The position numbers and the translations under genes were made by a program. This document shows positions 1 through 6,219 of a DNA stretch of 6,961 nucleotides, in pieces; within the stretch, counting starts at the first letter, position 1, and each line of letters begins with the position of its first letter. The notes under the pieces are model-generated. The model did no database searches and had not been told where the DNA came from. It was given only the letters and a program-made list of their open reading frames with translations. The DNA is from Pseudomonadota bacterium (GTDB taxonomy: Bacteria; Pseudomonadota; Gammaproteobacteria; Magnimaribacterales; D2472): contig RGHK01000042.1 of the NCBI GenBank assembly GCA_010024215.1, positions 1 through 6,961 on the forward strand, read 5' to 3'.

Positions 1-1067
1 GTATTCTCAGGAAGAGAAACTAATTTATTAGATTCATAACTTTCAGGATAACCTTGTGATGCAATTACAACTCCGCATGAATGTTTTTCAGTCCACTCAA
101 TCTCATAAGATTCTAGTCCATCGTTTATAGCAGCTAAACAAAGTTCTACTAAGCTTGATTTAAGTCTTAATAAAATTGGTTGAGTTTCAGGATCTCCAAA
201 TCTACAGTTAAATTCTAAAACTTTTATTTCACCGTCTTTAATCATTAAGCCTGCATATAAGAATCCTAGGTATGGAGACCCTTCAGAAATAAGGCCATGC
301 ATTGTTGGCGTCATAACCTCATCAATAATTTTTTGATGAATTTTTGCATCGACTATTGGTGCAGGTGAATATGCTCCCATTCCACCAGTGTTAAGACCAA
401 CATCACCTTCACCCACAGCTTTATGATCTTGGCTGGTTGCTAAAGGAATAATTTTGTCCTTACTTACAACAGCAATAAAGCTAGCTTCTTCTCCCTCCAA
501 AAAGTCTTCAATTACAACACTGCTGCCAGCCTCACCAAATGTCTGATCTTTAAATATGCTATCAAGCGCATTTACCGCTTCTGCTTTTGAATTACAAATA
601 ATTACACCTTTACCTGCAGCCAAACCATCTGCTTTAACTACAGTAGGAAATTGAATTTTATCAAGATGTGCAAGTGCCTCATCATATGAAGCTAAAGCTG
701 CATAAGCTGCAGTAGGTATACCATACTTAATAAAAAAATCTTTTGAGAAAGTCTTTGATCCTTCAAGCTGAGCAGCAGCTTGAGAGGGGCCAAAGGTATT
801 TATGTTCTTGGATTGAAGAAAATCAGTCATACCCATAACTAGAGGCTGCTCTGGACCAATTATTACAAGAGTAATATTTTCTTTTTTACAAAAATCTGCA
901 ATAGCCTCAAAATTATTTAGATCTAGAGAAATATTCTCTAATTTTTTCTCTAAAGCAGTCCCAGCATTACCCGGGCAAACAAAGACCTTGGAAACATTTT
1001 CATCTTGTGAGGATTTCCATGCCAGAGCATGTTCTCTTCCGCCTGAGCCAATGACTAATATATTCAT
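1..1067 (-). CDS. purD: Phosphoribosylamine-glycine ligase (GARS), C-terminus cut by window edge
   Basis: Catalyses ATP-dependent joining of glycine to 5-phosphoribosylamine to give GAR, the second step of de novo purine synthesis, in the cytosol. My translation gives 355 residues with no internal stop; the family is usually about 420-430, so roughly 70 C-terminal residues lie outside the window. Visible motifs are the N-terminal GSGGREHALA (7-16), CPGNAG (31-36), GPEQPLV (71-77), the ATP-grasp loop KADGLAAGKGV (145-155), NTGGMGAYSP (226-235) and the metal-binding EFNCRFGDPETQ (285-296). The C-terminal domain begins near residue 328 (CGVVIASQGYP). The ATG at 1067-1065 is chosen because the conserved N-terminus starts there; it shares one base with the purH stop (TAATG), implying translational coupling. 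There is no clear Shine-Dalgarno. The identification is secure. Confidence 0.97.
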   Translation of the reverse strand, partial: MNILVIGSGGREHALAWKSSQDENVSKVFVCPGNAGTALEKKLENISLDLNNFEAIADFCKKENITLVIIGPEQPLVMGMTDFLQSKNINTFGPSQAAAQLEGSKTFSKDFFIKYGIPTAAYAALASYDEALAHLDKIQFPTVVKADGLAAGKGVIICNSKAEAVNALDSIFKDQTFGEAGSSVVIEDFLEGEEASFIAVVSKDKIIPLATSQDHKAVGEGDVGLNTGGMGAYSPAPIVDAKIHQKIIDEVMTPTMHGLISEGSPYLGFLYAGLMIKDGEIKVLEFNCRFGDPETQPILLRLKSSLVELCLAAINDGLESYEIEWTEKHSCGVVIASQGYPESYESNKLVSLPEN

Positions 1068-2605
1068 TAATGTCTAAAGTGTCTGGTGCTGGTAAAGACC
1101 ATGGCAATATTGTTCTCATCAGCGGCAGCTATAACTTCATCATCTCTTATAGATCCACCTGGTTGAATAATTGCCGCTATACCACTTGATGCAGCCTTAT
1201 CAATTCCATCCCTAAACGGGAAAAAAGCATCAGATGCCATTACAGCTCCTGTAACCTCAAGTCCTTCTTCTTTTGCTTTCAAGTTTGCGATATCAGCACT
1301 AATTACGCGACTCATTTGCCCGGCACCAATACCTATAGTTTGCTTATTTTTAACATAAACAATTGCATTACTTTTCACAAATTTAGCAACCCTCCATGCA
1401 AACATTAAGTCATCTAGTTCTTCAGCAGAAGGTTGTCGTTTCGTAACACATTTAAGATCTTCTCTTGGAACAGCATACGTATCATCCGATTGGATTAAGA
1501 TGCCCCCAGAGACTTTTTTTATCATTCCTGGATAGGGGTTATCCTGCTTAAGATCTACCTTTAAAACCCTAACATTTTTCTTTTTGGCAAATTCAGCTAG
1601 TGCACCTTCTTCATAATCTGTTGCTAAGACTACTTCAACAAATTGTCTAGAATTTATTTCTTGAGCAGTCTTTGTATCAAGAGTCCTATTGAGAGCAATA
1701 ATTCCACCAAATGCAGATGTTGGATCTGTTTTAAATGCAAGGTCATAAGCTGAGAAAATATCATTTGATTCTGCCACACCACAAGGGTTGGCATGTTTAA
1801 CTATTACACATGCAGGTTCATCAAATGCTCTTACACATTCCCAAGCTGCATCCGCATCAACAATATTGTTATAAGAAAGTTCTTTTCCTTGCAGAATATC
1901 TGCATTTGCAACGTTTTTATATTTTAGGTTAGAGAAGGTAAATAGATTTGCGCTTTGATGGGGATTTTCTCCATACCTTAGGGACGAATTTTTTTCAAAA
2001 CTATAATTAGGGATTGTTACTGAGTCAGCTTTCAAATAATTGGAAATTGCAAGATTATAATCAGCCATTGTCTCAAAAACCTTTTGTGATAGCTGTTTTC
2101 TAAACTCATAAGAAATTCCATCTTGATTTTCCCATTCTTCAATTAATCTTGGATAGTCTGAAGGGTTTGATACCACTGCAACATCTTTAAAATTTTTAGC
2201 AGCAGATCTAATCATAGTTGGTCCACCAATATCTATTTTTTCAATAGCCTCATCAAATGAACAATCATCTGCAACCGCTTCTTTAAATGGGTATAAGTTA
2301 ACAACAACAAGATCTATTGGTTCATATCCTCTCTCTTTTAAGACATCTAAATCTTGATCACGTCTTGCTAATATCCCCGCATGAATTTTGGGGTGGAGAG
2401 TTTTCACTCTTCCATTCATCATCTCCTCAAATCCTGTAAAATCAGATACCTCAATCACATCTGAAGTGATTTCTTTAATTGTTTTATATGTTCCACCAGT
2501 CGATAACATTTTCACATTTTTAGAAACTAGAAAGTTCACAAGTTCTTTTAAGCCTGATTTATCAGAAAGACTTATAAGGGCAGTTTTTGGTTTGATTGAA
2601 TTCAT
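1067..2605 (-). CDS. purH: Bifunctional AICAR transformylase / IMP cyclohydrolase
   Basis: Performs the last two steps of IMP synthesis: formylation of AICAR with 10-formyl-THF, then ring closure to IMP. The 512 residues match the family's usual 510-530. The N-terminal MGS-like cyclohydrolase domain (about 1-195) shows LSDKSGL (13-19), STGGTYKTI (35-43), GRVKTLHPKIHAG (65-77) and DIGGPTMIRSAAKN (125-138). The C-terminal transformylase domain shows RYGENPHQ (210-217), the catalytic Lys-His pair in KHANPCG (270-276), TSAFGG (296-301), SDAFFPF (458-464), QPGGSIRDDE (481-490) and the family-typical end RHFRH. The ATG at 2605 places the conserved N-terminus correctly. It lies 12 bp after the fis stop and shares one base with purD, so fis-purH-purD is probably one transcript, as in Pseudomonas. 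No strong ribosome-binding site precedes it. Confidence 0.98.
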   Translation of the reverse strand: MNSIKPKTALISLSDKSGLKELVNFLVSKNVKMLSTGGTYKTIKEITSDVIEVSDFTGFEEMMNGRVKTLHPKIHAGILARRDQDLDVLKERGYEPIDLVVVNLYPFKEAVADDCSFDEAIEKIDIGGPTMIRSAAKNFKDVAVVSNPSDYPRLIEEWENQDGISYEFRKQLSQKVFETMADYNLAISNYLKADSVTIPNYSFEKNSSLRYGENPHQSANLFTFSNLKYKNVANADILQGKELSYNNIVDADAAWECVRAFDEPACVIVKHANPCGVAESNDIFSAYDLAFKTDPTSAFGGIIALNRTLDTKTAQEINSRQFVEVVLATDYEEGALAEFAKKKNVRVLKVDLKQDNPYPGMIKKVSGGILIQSDDTYAVPREDLKCVTKRQPSAEELDDLMFAWRVAKFVKSNAIVYVKNKQTIGIGAGQMSRVISADIANLKAKEEGLEVTGAVMASDAFFPFRDGIDKAASSGIAAIIQPGGSIRDDEVIAAADENNIAMVFTSTRHFRH

Positions 2606-2617
2606 TATTTTTAAGTA

Positions 2618-2884
2618 TTACTTGATGTTATATTTTTTTAATTTAGTCCTAAGAGTGGTTCTATTAATGCCTAGAATGCGAGAAGCTTTTGATTGATTAT
2701 TATTAGCAAATCTCATTACAGCCTCCAAAAGAGGTGGCTCGACTTCATTTAAAACTAGTTGATAAACATCTATTGGCATATTCTTTTGATCAAGTTGAGC
2801 AAAATATCTTTTCATAGCTTTTCTAACCTCATCTTTTAGAGGTTTCTTAGAATAGCTATCAAATGATTTTTTCTTATTTCCCAA
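2618..2884 (-). CDS. fis: Fis-family nucleoid-associated DNA-binding protein (TTG start)
   Basis: Fis is a small dimeric nucleoid protein that bends DNA and regulates rRNA, tRNA and growth-linked promoters; it also assists some site-specific recombinases. The 88-residue product has the Fis core from PLKDEVRKAMKRYFAQL (15-31) through NEVEPPLLEAVMRFA (46-60) to a helix-turn-helix at about 63-86 (NQSKASRILGINRTTLRTKL, then KKY), close in sequence to the E. coli protein of 98 residues. The start is a TTG at 2884-2882. No ATG or GTG keeps the conserved N-terminal part: an in-frame stop lies just upstream (2899-2897), and the first internal ATG (residue 24) would delete part of the first helix. ATT at 2887 is another possible non-canonical start. 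fis usually follows dusB; here a histidine phosphatase gene lies 65 bp upstream and dusB is absent. Confidence 0.93.
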   Translation of the reverse strand: MGNKKKSFDSYSKKPLKDEVRKAMKRYFAQLDQKNMPIDVYQLVLNEVEPPLLEAVMRFANNNQSKASRILGINRTTLRTKLKKYNIK

Positions 2885-2914
2885 AATAAATGTTAATTAA
2901 TAGAGAGAAATATC

Positions 2915-2942
2915 AGTTTACAGTTGTTTAAAAATTGCTCAA
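2915..2942 (-). promoter_or_regulatory. Possible sigma-70-type promoter for fis-purH-purD
   Basis: The 65-bp gap before fis is the largest non-coding stretch in the leftward unit. On the minus strand it contains TTGAGC (2942-2937), a 16-base spacer and TAAACT (2920-2915). Each hexamer matches 4 of 6 consensus positions. Transcription would begin near 2908, leaving a leader of about 24 bases before the TTG. In AT-rich DNA such matches arise easily, so this is only a candidate; fis could instead be read from the promoter upstream of the phosphatase gene. Confidence 0.25.
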
Positions 2943-2949
2943 TAGCTTT

Positions 2950-3513
2950 TTAGAGATTTATTATGGTTTTTTTCTCATCACCTAAAACTATGTTTTTTAT
3001 CTCATTATTGGTCAGAGTTATTTTTGTAATTGATACATAGTCTGGATAGAAGTACATAATCTTTGAATGTTTCAATATAGAGCTGACAAGAGCATTAATA
3101 ACCATAAAATGTGTAAATATAATAGTATCCCTTGATAAGTTTAAACAATCATCTACTAGATTATTTTTCCATTTTAAAACTTCTTCTGGAAGGTAATCCA
3201 TATCGAGCTGCATAATATCTCTTAACCAATTTTTTTTATCTGATTTATTTATATCACCTGAAGGTATTTCGGAATATATTGAATTTATATTTAAATGTTT
3301 TTGAAACTTATCTACCAAAGGCTGGGCAGTTAACTTAGCCCGTGATTTTGGGCTTGATATGAATTGGAAATCTTCAAGCGACTCAAGTTCATTTTTAAAA
3401 ATTAGAGAATTAGCTTGAGCTTCTCCATTTTTGCTTAGATCCGGGTCAGGATGATCTCCCCAGCTTTCGGAAGCCTCCCCATGCCTTATTAATAATAAAT
3501 TTATCTGTGACAT
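2950..3513 (-). CDS. Histidine phosphatase (phosphoglycerate mutase-like) family protein
   Basis: A 187-residue cytosolic protein of the histidine phosphatase superfamily, which includes SixA, cofactor-dependent phosphoglycerate mutase and CobC/PhoE-like phosphatases. The motif LLIRHGEA (7-14) supplies the phospho-accepting His11 and Arg10; SSPKSRAKLTAQPL (53-66) supplies the second phosphate-binding arginine (R58); SEIPSGD (81-87) carries the likely acid E82; and THFMVINALV (134-143) supplies the second histidine (H135). The fold signature is therefore complete and the enzyme is probably active. The substrate cannot be read from sequence: it is longer than SixA (about 160 residues) and shorter than phosphoglycerate mutase (about 230-250). 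The ATG at 3513 has a plausible AGGTAG ribosome site 7 bases upstream. It is co-directional with fis and divergent from rsmE. Confidence 0.85.
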   Translation of the reverse strand: MSQINLLLIRHGEASESWGDHPDPDLSKNGEAQANSLIFKNELESLEDFQFISSPKSRAKLTAQPLVDKFQKHLNINSIYSEIPSGDINKSDKKNWLRDIMQLDMDYLPEEVLKWKNNLVDDCLNLSRDTIIFTHFMVINALVSSILKHSKIMYFYPDYVSITKITLTNNEIKNIVLGDEKKTIINL

Positions 3514-3520
3514 TTATACA

Positions 3521-3526
3521 CTACCT
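3521..3526 (-). promoter_or_regulatory. Possible ribosome-binding site of the histidine phosphatase gene
   Basis: On the minus strand AGGTAG lies 7 bases before the ATG at 3513. It is the only recognisable Shine-Dalgarno-like motif before any gene in the window. It overlaps the candidate minus-strand -10 hexamer TATAGG (3529-3524), so it can work only if transcription starts further upstream, inside the rsmE coding sequence. Confidence 0.3.
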
Positions 3527-3529
3527 ATA
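3524..3529 (-). promoter_or_regulatory. Candidate -10 box for the leftward unit within a shared palindrome
   Basis: The 10-bp perfect palindrome TATAGCTATA (3526-3535) gives each strand a TATA element. On the minus strand it reads TATAGG (3529-3524), 4 of 6 to the -10 consensus, with only a weak -35 (TTTTCT at 3552-3547, 17-base spacer). It would start transcription near 3517, just 4 bases before the phosphatase ATG. This model conflicts with use of the AGGTAG ribosome site. Confidence 0.22.
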
Positions 3530-3543
3530 GCTATAATGATGCT

Positions 3544-4275
3544 GTGAGAAAACATAGAATATATTGTAAATCAGTATCCGAACCAAAAGATGTCTTTATG
3601 CTAGATAAAGACCAGTCTTATCATATCGTTAAAGTTTTAAGATTGAACACCGATGATGAAATAGAAGTCTTTGATGGAATGGGGTCCTCTGCAATATGTA
3701 AAATAATTGAAGCTAAAAGGAGTTTAGTTAGTCTAAATAGAATATCTTCGCTAAATATTACCAAGCCATCAGATAAAGTATTTTCGTTCATATTGCCATT
3801 TATAAAAAAAGATAATTTTCATTTCATGATTCAAAAACTTTGCGAAATTGGAGCATCAAAATTAATTTTTTATAAACCTGATCTAATAGATCAAAGTATT
3901 GCTAAAAAAGATATTTCAAAATTATTTGCTAAATCAAATGATGTAATCATTTCTGCATGCAAGCAATGCGGTACAAATTTTTTGCCTGAGACGCTAATGG
4001 TTGGAAGCCTTAACGATGCCATTCAATTACTTGATAACAATTTTGAGGTTTATGTTTTTGATATTAATGCTTCAAGTGTATTTAATTCCCATGATATTAA
4101 ATCAAAAAATTTTGTTTCAATCACAGGACCAGAATCTGGTTTTTCAGATTCCGAATACAATCTCATAGAAGAAAATAATTTCAAAGTTAGGCTTCTTGGT
4201 AATAACATTCTAAGAGCAGAAACCGCTCCCATTGTGATAGCATCATTAGTTCAAAATCATTTTGATAAAATTTAA
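3544..4275 (+). CDS. rsmE: 16S rRNA (uracil(1498)-N3)-methyltransferase
   Basis: Methylates N3 of U1498 in the 16S rRNA decoding region of the 30S subunit, using S-adenosylmethionine. The 243 residues equal the E. coli length. An N-terminal PUA-like RNA-binding domain (about 1-70, with HIVKVLRL at 27-34) precedes a SPOUT-type trefoil-knot domain. Family motifs are QKLCEIGASKLI (97-108), ISACKQCGTN (136-145), the cofactor-knot motif ITGPESGFSDSE (193-204) and LLGNNILRAETAP (217-229). The usual GPEGG is GPESG here (S198), a mild departure. The GTG at 3544 is the chosen start: it places the conserved RIYC near residues 5-8 and lies right after the candidate -10 box. It is first in the operon; gshB follows after 2 bp, as in E. 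coli and Pseudomonas. Confidence 0.95.
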   Translation: MRKHRIYCKSVSEPKDVFMLDKDQSYHIVKVLRLNTDDEIEVFDGMGSSAICKIIEAKRSLVSLNRISSLNITKPSDKVFSFILPFIKKDNFHFMIQKLCEIGASKLIFYKPDLIDQSIAKKDISKLFAKSNDVIISACKQCGTNFLPETLMVGSLNDAIQLLDNNFEVYVFDINASSVFNSHDIKSKNFVSITGPESGFSDSEYNLIEENNFKVRLLGNNILRAETAPIVIASLVQNHFDKI

Positions 4276-4277
4276 TT

Positions 4278-5204
4278 ATGTCTAAAAAGGTTTTATTTAT
4301 AACAGATCCTATGAAGGAACTGAAACCAGAAAAAGATACATCTATTTTTATGATGGAGGAGGCTATATCTCTTGGATACAAGGTGTATCAAGCTGAAATG
4401 AAACACTTATATTTGGATAATACTTTTGTTATGGTAGATGTAAGAAATATTATTGAAATTGGGTCTAGTAAGGTCGAGGAAATTAGAAAAGAAGCAATTA
4501 AAGTTTCTGAGTTTTCTTATACATTTATGAGAAAAGATCCACCAGTAGATACAAATTATTTAAATGCACTTCATTTACTAGGACTTGCTGAGATTCAAGG
4601 CGCAACCATTTTTAACAAACCCAATGCAATTAAAGAGTTTAATGAAAAAGTATTTGCAACTCACTTTAAAGAATTTACTCCAAGAACATTAATAACATCT
4701 TGTATTGAAAAAATAATTAAATTTCAGGCTAACCATGAAATTATTATTGTTAAGCCACTAGATGGAATGGGAGGCGATTCCATATATAAGATGGAAAATA
4801 TTGAAGAAGAAAATTTAGATATTCTTTTAGATATGACAGAGGAAGAGACAACGCAAATTGTTGTTCAGGAGTTTCTGCCTGAGATATATAAGGGTGATTT
4901 TCGTATTTTAGTAATACACGGCAAGCCATTTCATAAAACTTTAGCGCGAATACCACAGGGAGAAAGCTTTAAGGGTAATTTAGCTGCAGGAGGAAAGGGC
5001 GTGGCAATGAATATTAATGATAATCAAAGAGCTATCGCAGAAAAAGTAGGAGAATTTTTAGTTTCTAAAGGTATTAATTTTGCAGGTATAGATATGATAG
5101 GCAGCTATTTAACTGAAATTAATATCACTAGCCCAACCTGTGCAAGAGAAATTTTTGACCAAACTGGAATGAACCCCATTAAAGAATATTTTTCCAAGCT
5201 ATGA
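4278..5204 (+). CDS. gshB: Glutathione synthetase
   Basis: ATP-grasp enzyme that adds glycine to gamma-glutamylcysteine to form glutathione in the cytosol. The 308 residues compare with about 316 in E. coli. The N-terminal domain shows FITDPMKELKPEKDTSIFMM (7-26) and MRKDPPVDTNYLNALHLL (84-101). The ATP-grasp portion shows FNKPNAIKEFNEK (112-124), the glycine-rich loop VKPLDGMGGDSI (158-169), QEFLPEIYKGDFRI (197-210), GNLAAGGKG (233-241) and the metal- and substrate-binding GIDMIGSYLTEINITSPT (270-287). All catalytic segments are present. The ATG starts 2 bp after the rsmE stop, and the end overlaps the next gene by 4 bp (ATGA). gshA is not in the window. No Shine-Dalgarno is visible, so translation is probably coupled to rsmE. 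Confidence 0.97.
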   Translation: MSKKVLFITDPMKELKPEKDTSIFMMEEAISLGYKVYQAEMKHLYLDNTFVMVDVRNIIEIGSSKVEEIRKEAIKVSEFSYTFMRKDPPVDTNYLNALHLLGLAEIQGATIFNKPNAIKEFNEKVFATHFKEFTPRTLITSCIEKIIKFQANHEIIIVKPLDGMGGDSIYKMENIEEENLDILLDMTEEETTQIVVQEFLPEIYKGDFRILVIHGKPFHKTLARIPQGESFKGNLAAGGKGVAMNINDNQRAIAEKVGEFLVSKGINFAGIDMIGSYLTEINITSPTCAREIFDQTGMNPIKEYFSKL

Positions 5205-5824
5205 ACTCAATTTTATTAAATCAAAAAATTAGTAGACGATCTCTAACTCTTAATAAATCATTTATTTTGTCAGTTGTATTTCGTGCGATACTAATTTTTG
5301 GAATTACTTTCACGACATTTTATAAAATCCCTTTAATTGAAAAATCCCCAATAATTAATGTCAAATTTGCAAATTCAACACAAGACTTTATTGGAGATAT
5401 AGGTCAATCTGCCGCTGAAGAAATAAATTCATATGACTCCAACCCATCTCTTATCAAAAAAGCTAACAGGAATGTTTATCAACCTCAGAAAATTAAAAAG
5501 TTACAAGCAAACTCATTGGTTAGTAATGAAGAAGCCATGTATTTAAATTTATGGCAAAGAGAAATCGAATCAACTGGCGATAGATTAATTCCTCTAAAAG
5601 ATATTGCATACACTGATTCTAAGGTACAAATAATGGCAACTGTAGACTCTTTTGGTAATTTGATTAAATCTGAAATTTTGATTTCATCTGGCAACCCCGA
5701 TGTAGATAAAATGGCAATAGATATTTTAGAAGAAGCAGCACCTTTTGCGCCTTTTGACCCCAAAATGCTAAATGAATATAGTATTTTAGAGATAATACGA
5801 GATTGGAATTTCTCCACAAGATAA
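5201..5824 (+). CDS. TonB-like energy-transducing protein with C-terminal TonB domain
   Basis: A 207-residue inner-membrane-anchored periplasmic protein. A basic cytoplasmic N-terminus (1-20) precedes one hydrophobic segment at about 21-40 (FILSVVFRAILIFGITFTTF), then a polar linker and a TonB C-terminal domain at about 114-204. That domain shows YLNLWQREIESTGD (114-127), VQIMATVDSFGNLIKSEILISSG (142-164), and AAPFAPFDP (179-187) leading to IIRDWNF (198-204), the pattern of Pseudomonas TonB3-type proteins. The linker (about 41-110) lacks the Pro-Glu/Pro-Lys repeats of classical TonB. In Pseudomonas a tonB homologue also lies just after gshB, which supports orthology. Likely role: coupling ExbB/ExbD proton-motive energy to an outer-membrane partner; the partner is unknown. 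The ATG overlaps the gshB stop (ATGA), and ruvX follows with no gap. Confidence 0.85.
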   Translation: MNSILLNQKISRRSLTLNKSFILSVVFRAILIFGITFTTFYKIPLIEKSPIINVKFANSTQDFIGDIGQSAAEEINSYDSNPSLIKKANRNVYQPQKIKKLQANSLVSNEEAMYLNLWQREIESTGDRLIPLKDIAYTDSKVQIMATVDSFGNLIKSEILISSGNPDVDKMAIDILEEAAPFAPFDPKMLNEYSILEIIRDWNFSTR

Positions 5825-6214
5825 ATGCAAATATTAGCTTTTGATTTTGGTACAAAAAAGATTGGTGTTGCAGTTGGTCAGACCAAGACTAGGACCTCAT
5901 CACCTCTTGAGATCATTCGCGTCAAGAATAATTCAATAAATTGGGAAAACATTTGCTCCATTGTTGATGAATGGAATCCTGAATTAATACTTGTTGGAAA
6001 ACCTTTAAATATGGATGGGACAGAAAGTGCTATCATGGAAAAAGTAAATAGTTTTTTTAACAAATTAAAGAAAAAAACAAATATTCCATGTGAATATGTA
6101 GATGAAAGACTGACTAGTTTTGAAGCTAGACAAAATCTTTCAGAGTTAAAAACAGATCTAGTTGATGCACAGGCTGCAAAGATACTGATAGATCATTGGT
6201 TAAGTGAAAATTAA
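5825..6214 (+). CDS. ruvX: RuvX/YqgF-family RNase H-fold nuclease (pre-16S rRNA processing / Holliday-junction resolvase-like)
   Basis: Small RNase H-fold protein; in E. coli YqgF is needed for maturation of the 16S rRNA 5' end, and homologues resolve Holliday junctions in vitro. The 129 residues fit the family (about 130-150). Motifs are AFDFGTKKIGVAVG (5-18) with the first catalytic Asp (D7), LILVGKPLNMDGTES (54-68), YVDERLTSFEAR (91-102) and LVDAQAAKILIDHWL (112-126) with the last acidic residue D114. All expected catalytic acids are present. The ATG at 5825 directly abuts the tonB-like stop (TAAATG). In Pseudomonas and E. coli algH/yqgE lies directly before ruvX; it is absent here. dnaG follows after 5 bp. 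Confidence 0.95.
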   Translation: MQILAFDFGTKKIGVAVGQTKTRTSSPLEIIRVKNNSINWENICSIVDEWNPELILVGKPLNMDGTESAIMEKVNSFFNKLKKKTNIPCEYVDERLTSFEARQNLSELKTDLVDAQAAKILIDHWLSEN

Positions 6215-6219
6215 ATAAT

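Larger units (their letters stand above)
3507..3537 (+). promoter_or_regulatory. Promoter of the rsmE-gshB-tonB-ruvX-dnaG unit
   Basis: GTGACA (3507-3512, 5 of 6 matches to the -35 consensus) is followed after 19 bases by a perfect TATAAT (3532-3537). The spacer is longer than the optimal 17. A start 6-8 bases after the -10 box falls at about 3543-3545, on the rsmE GTG itself, which would make the message leaderless. The -35 box overlaps the first codons of the divergent phosphatase gene. Confidence 0.45.

Noticed and set aside
2606..2617. Terminator between fis and purH
   Set aside because: The gap is 12 bp with no inverted repeat; the T-rich run nearby lies inside the fis coding sequence.
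2388..2696. Open frame on the plus strand antisense to the start of purH and the end of fis
   Set aside because: It lies wholly opposite two strongly conserved genes, has no recognisable motifs and no ribosome site; it is a by-product of their coding bias.
2885..2949. Possible small RNA or riboswitch in the 65-bp gap before fis
   Set aside because: No stable hairpin or known purine-riboswitch core is visible; the gap is short and plain AT-rich sequence, so only a weak promoter candidate was kept.
4050..4381. Two short minus-strand open frames opposite the end of rsmE and start of gshB
   Set aside because: Both are antisense to conserved catalytic motifs and show no independent features.
4750..4956. 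Minus-strand open frame within gshB
   Set aside because: It is a shadow of the ATP-grasp region of gshB with no protein family features.
5485..6063. Minus-strand open frames opposite the tonB-like gene and ruvX
   Set aside because: They are complementary to intact conserved domains; their hydrophobic stretches come from AT-rich antisense codons.
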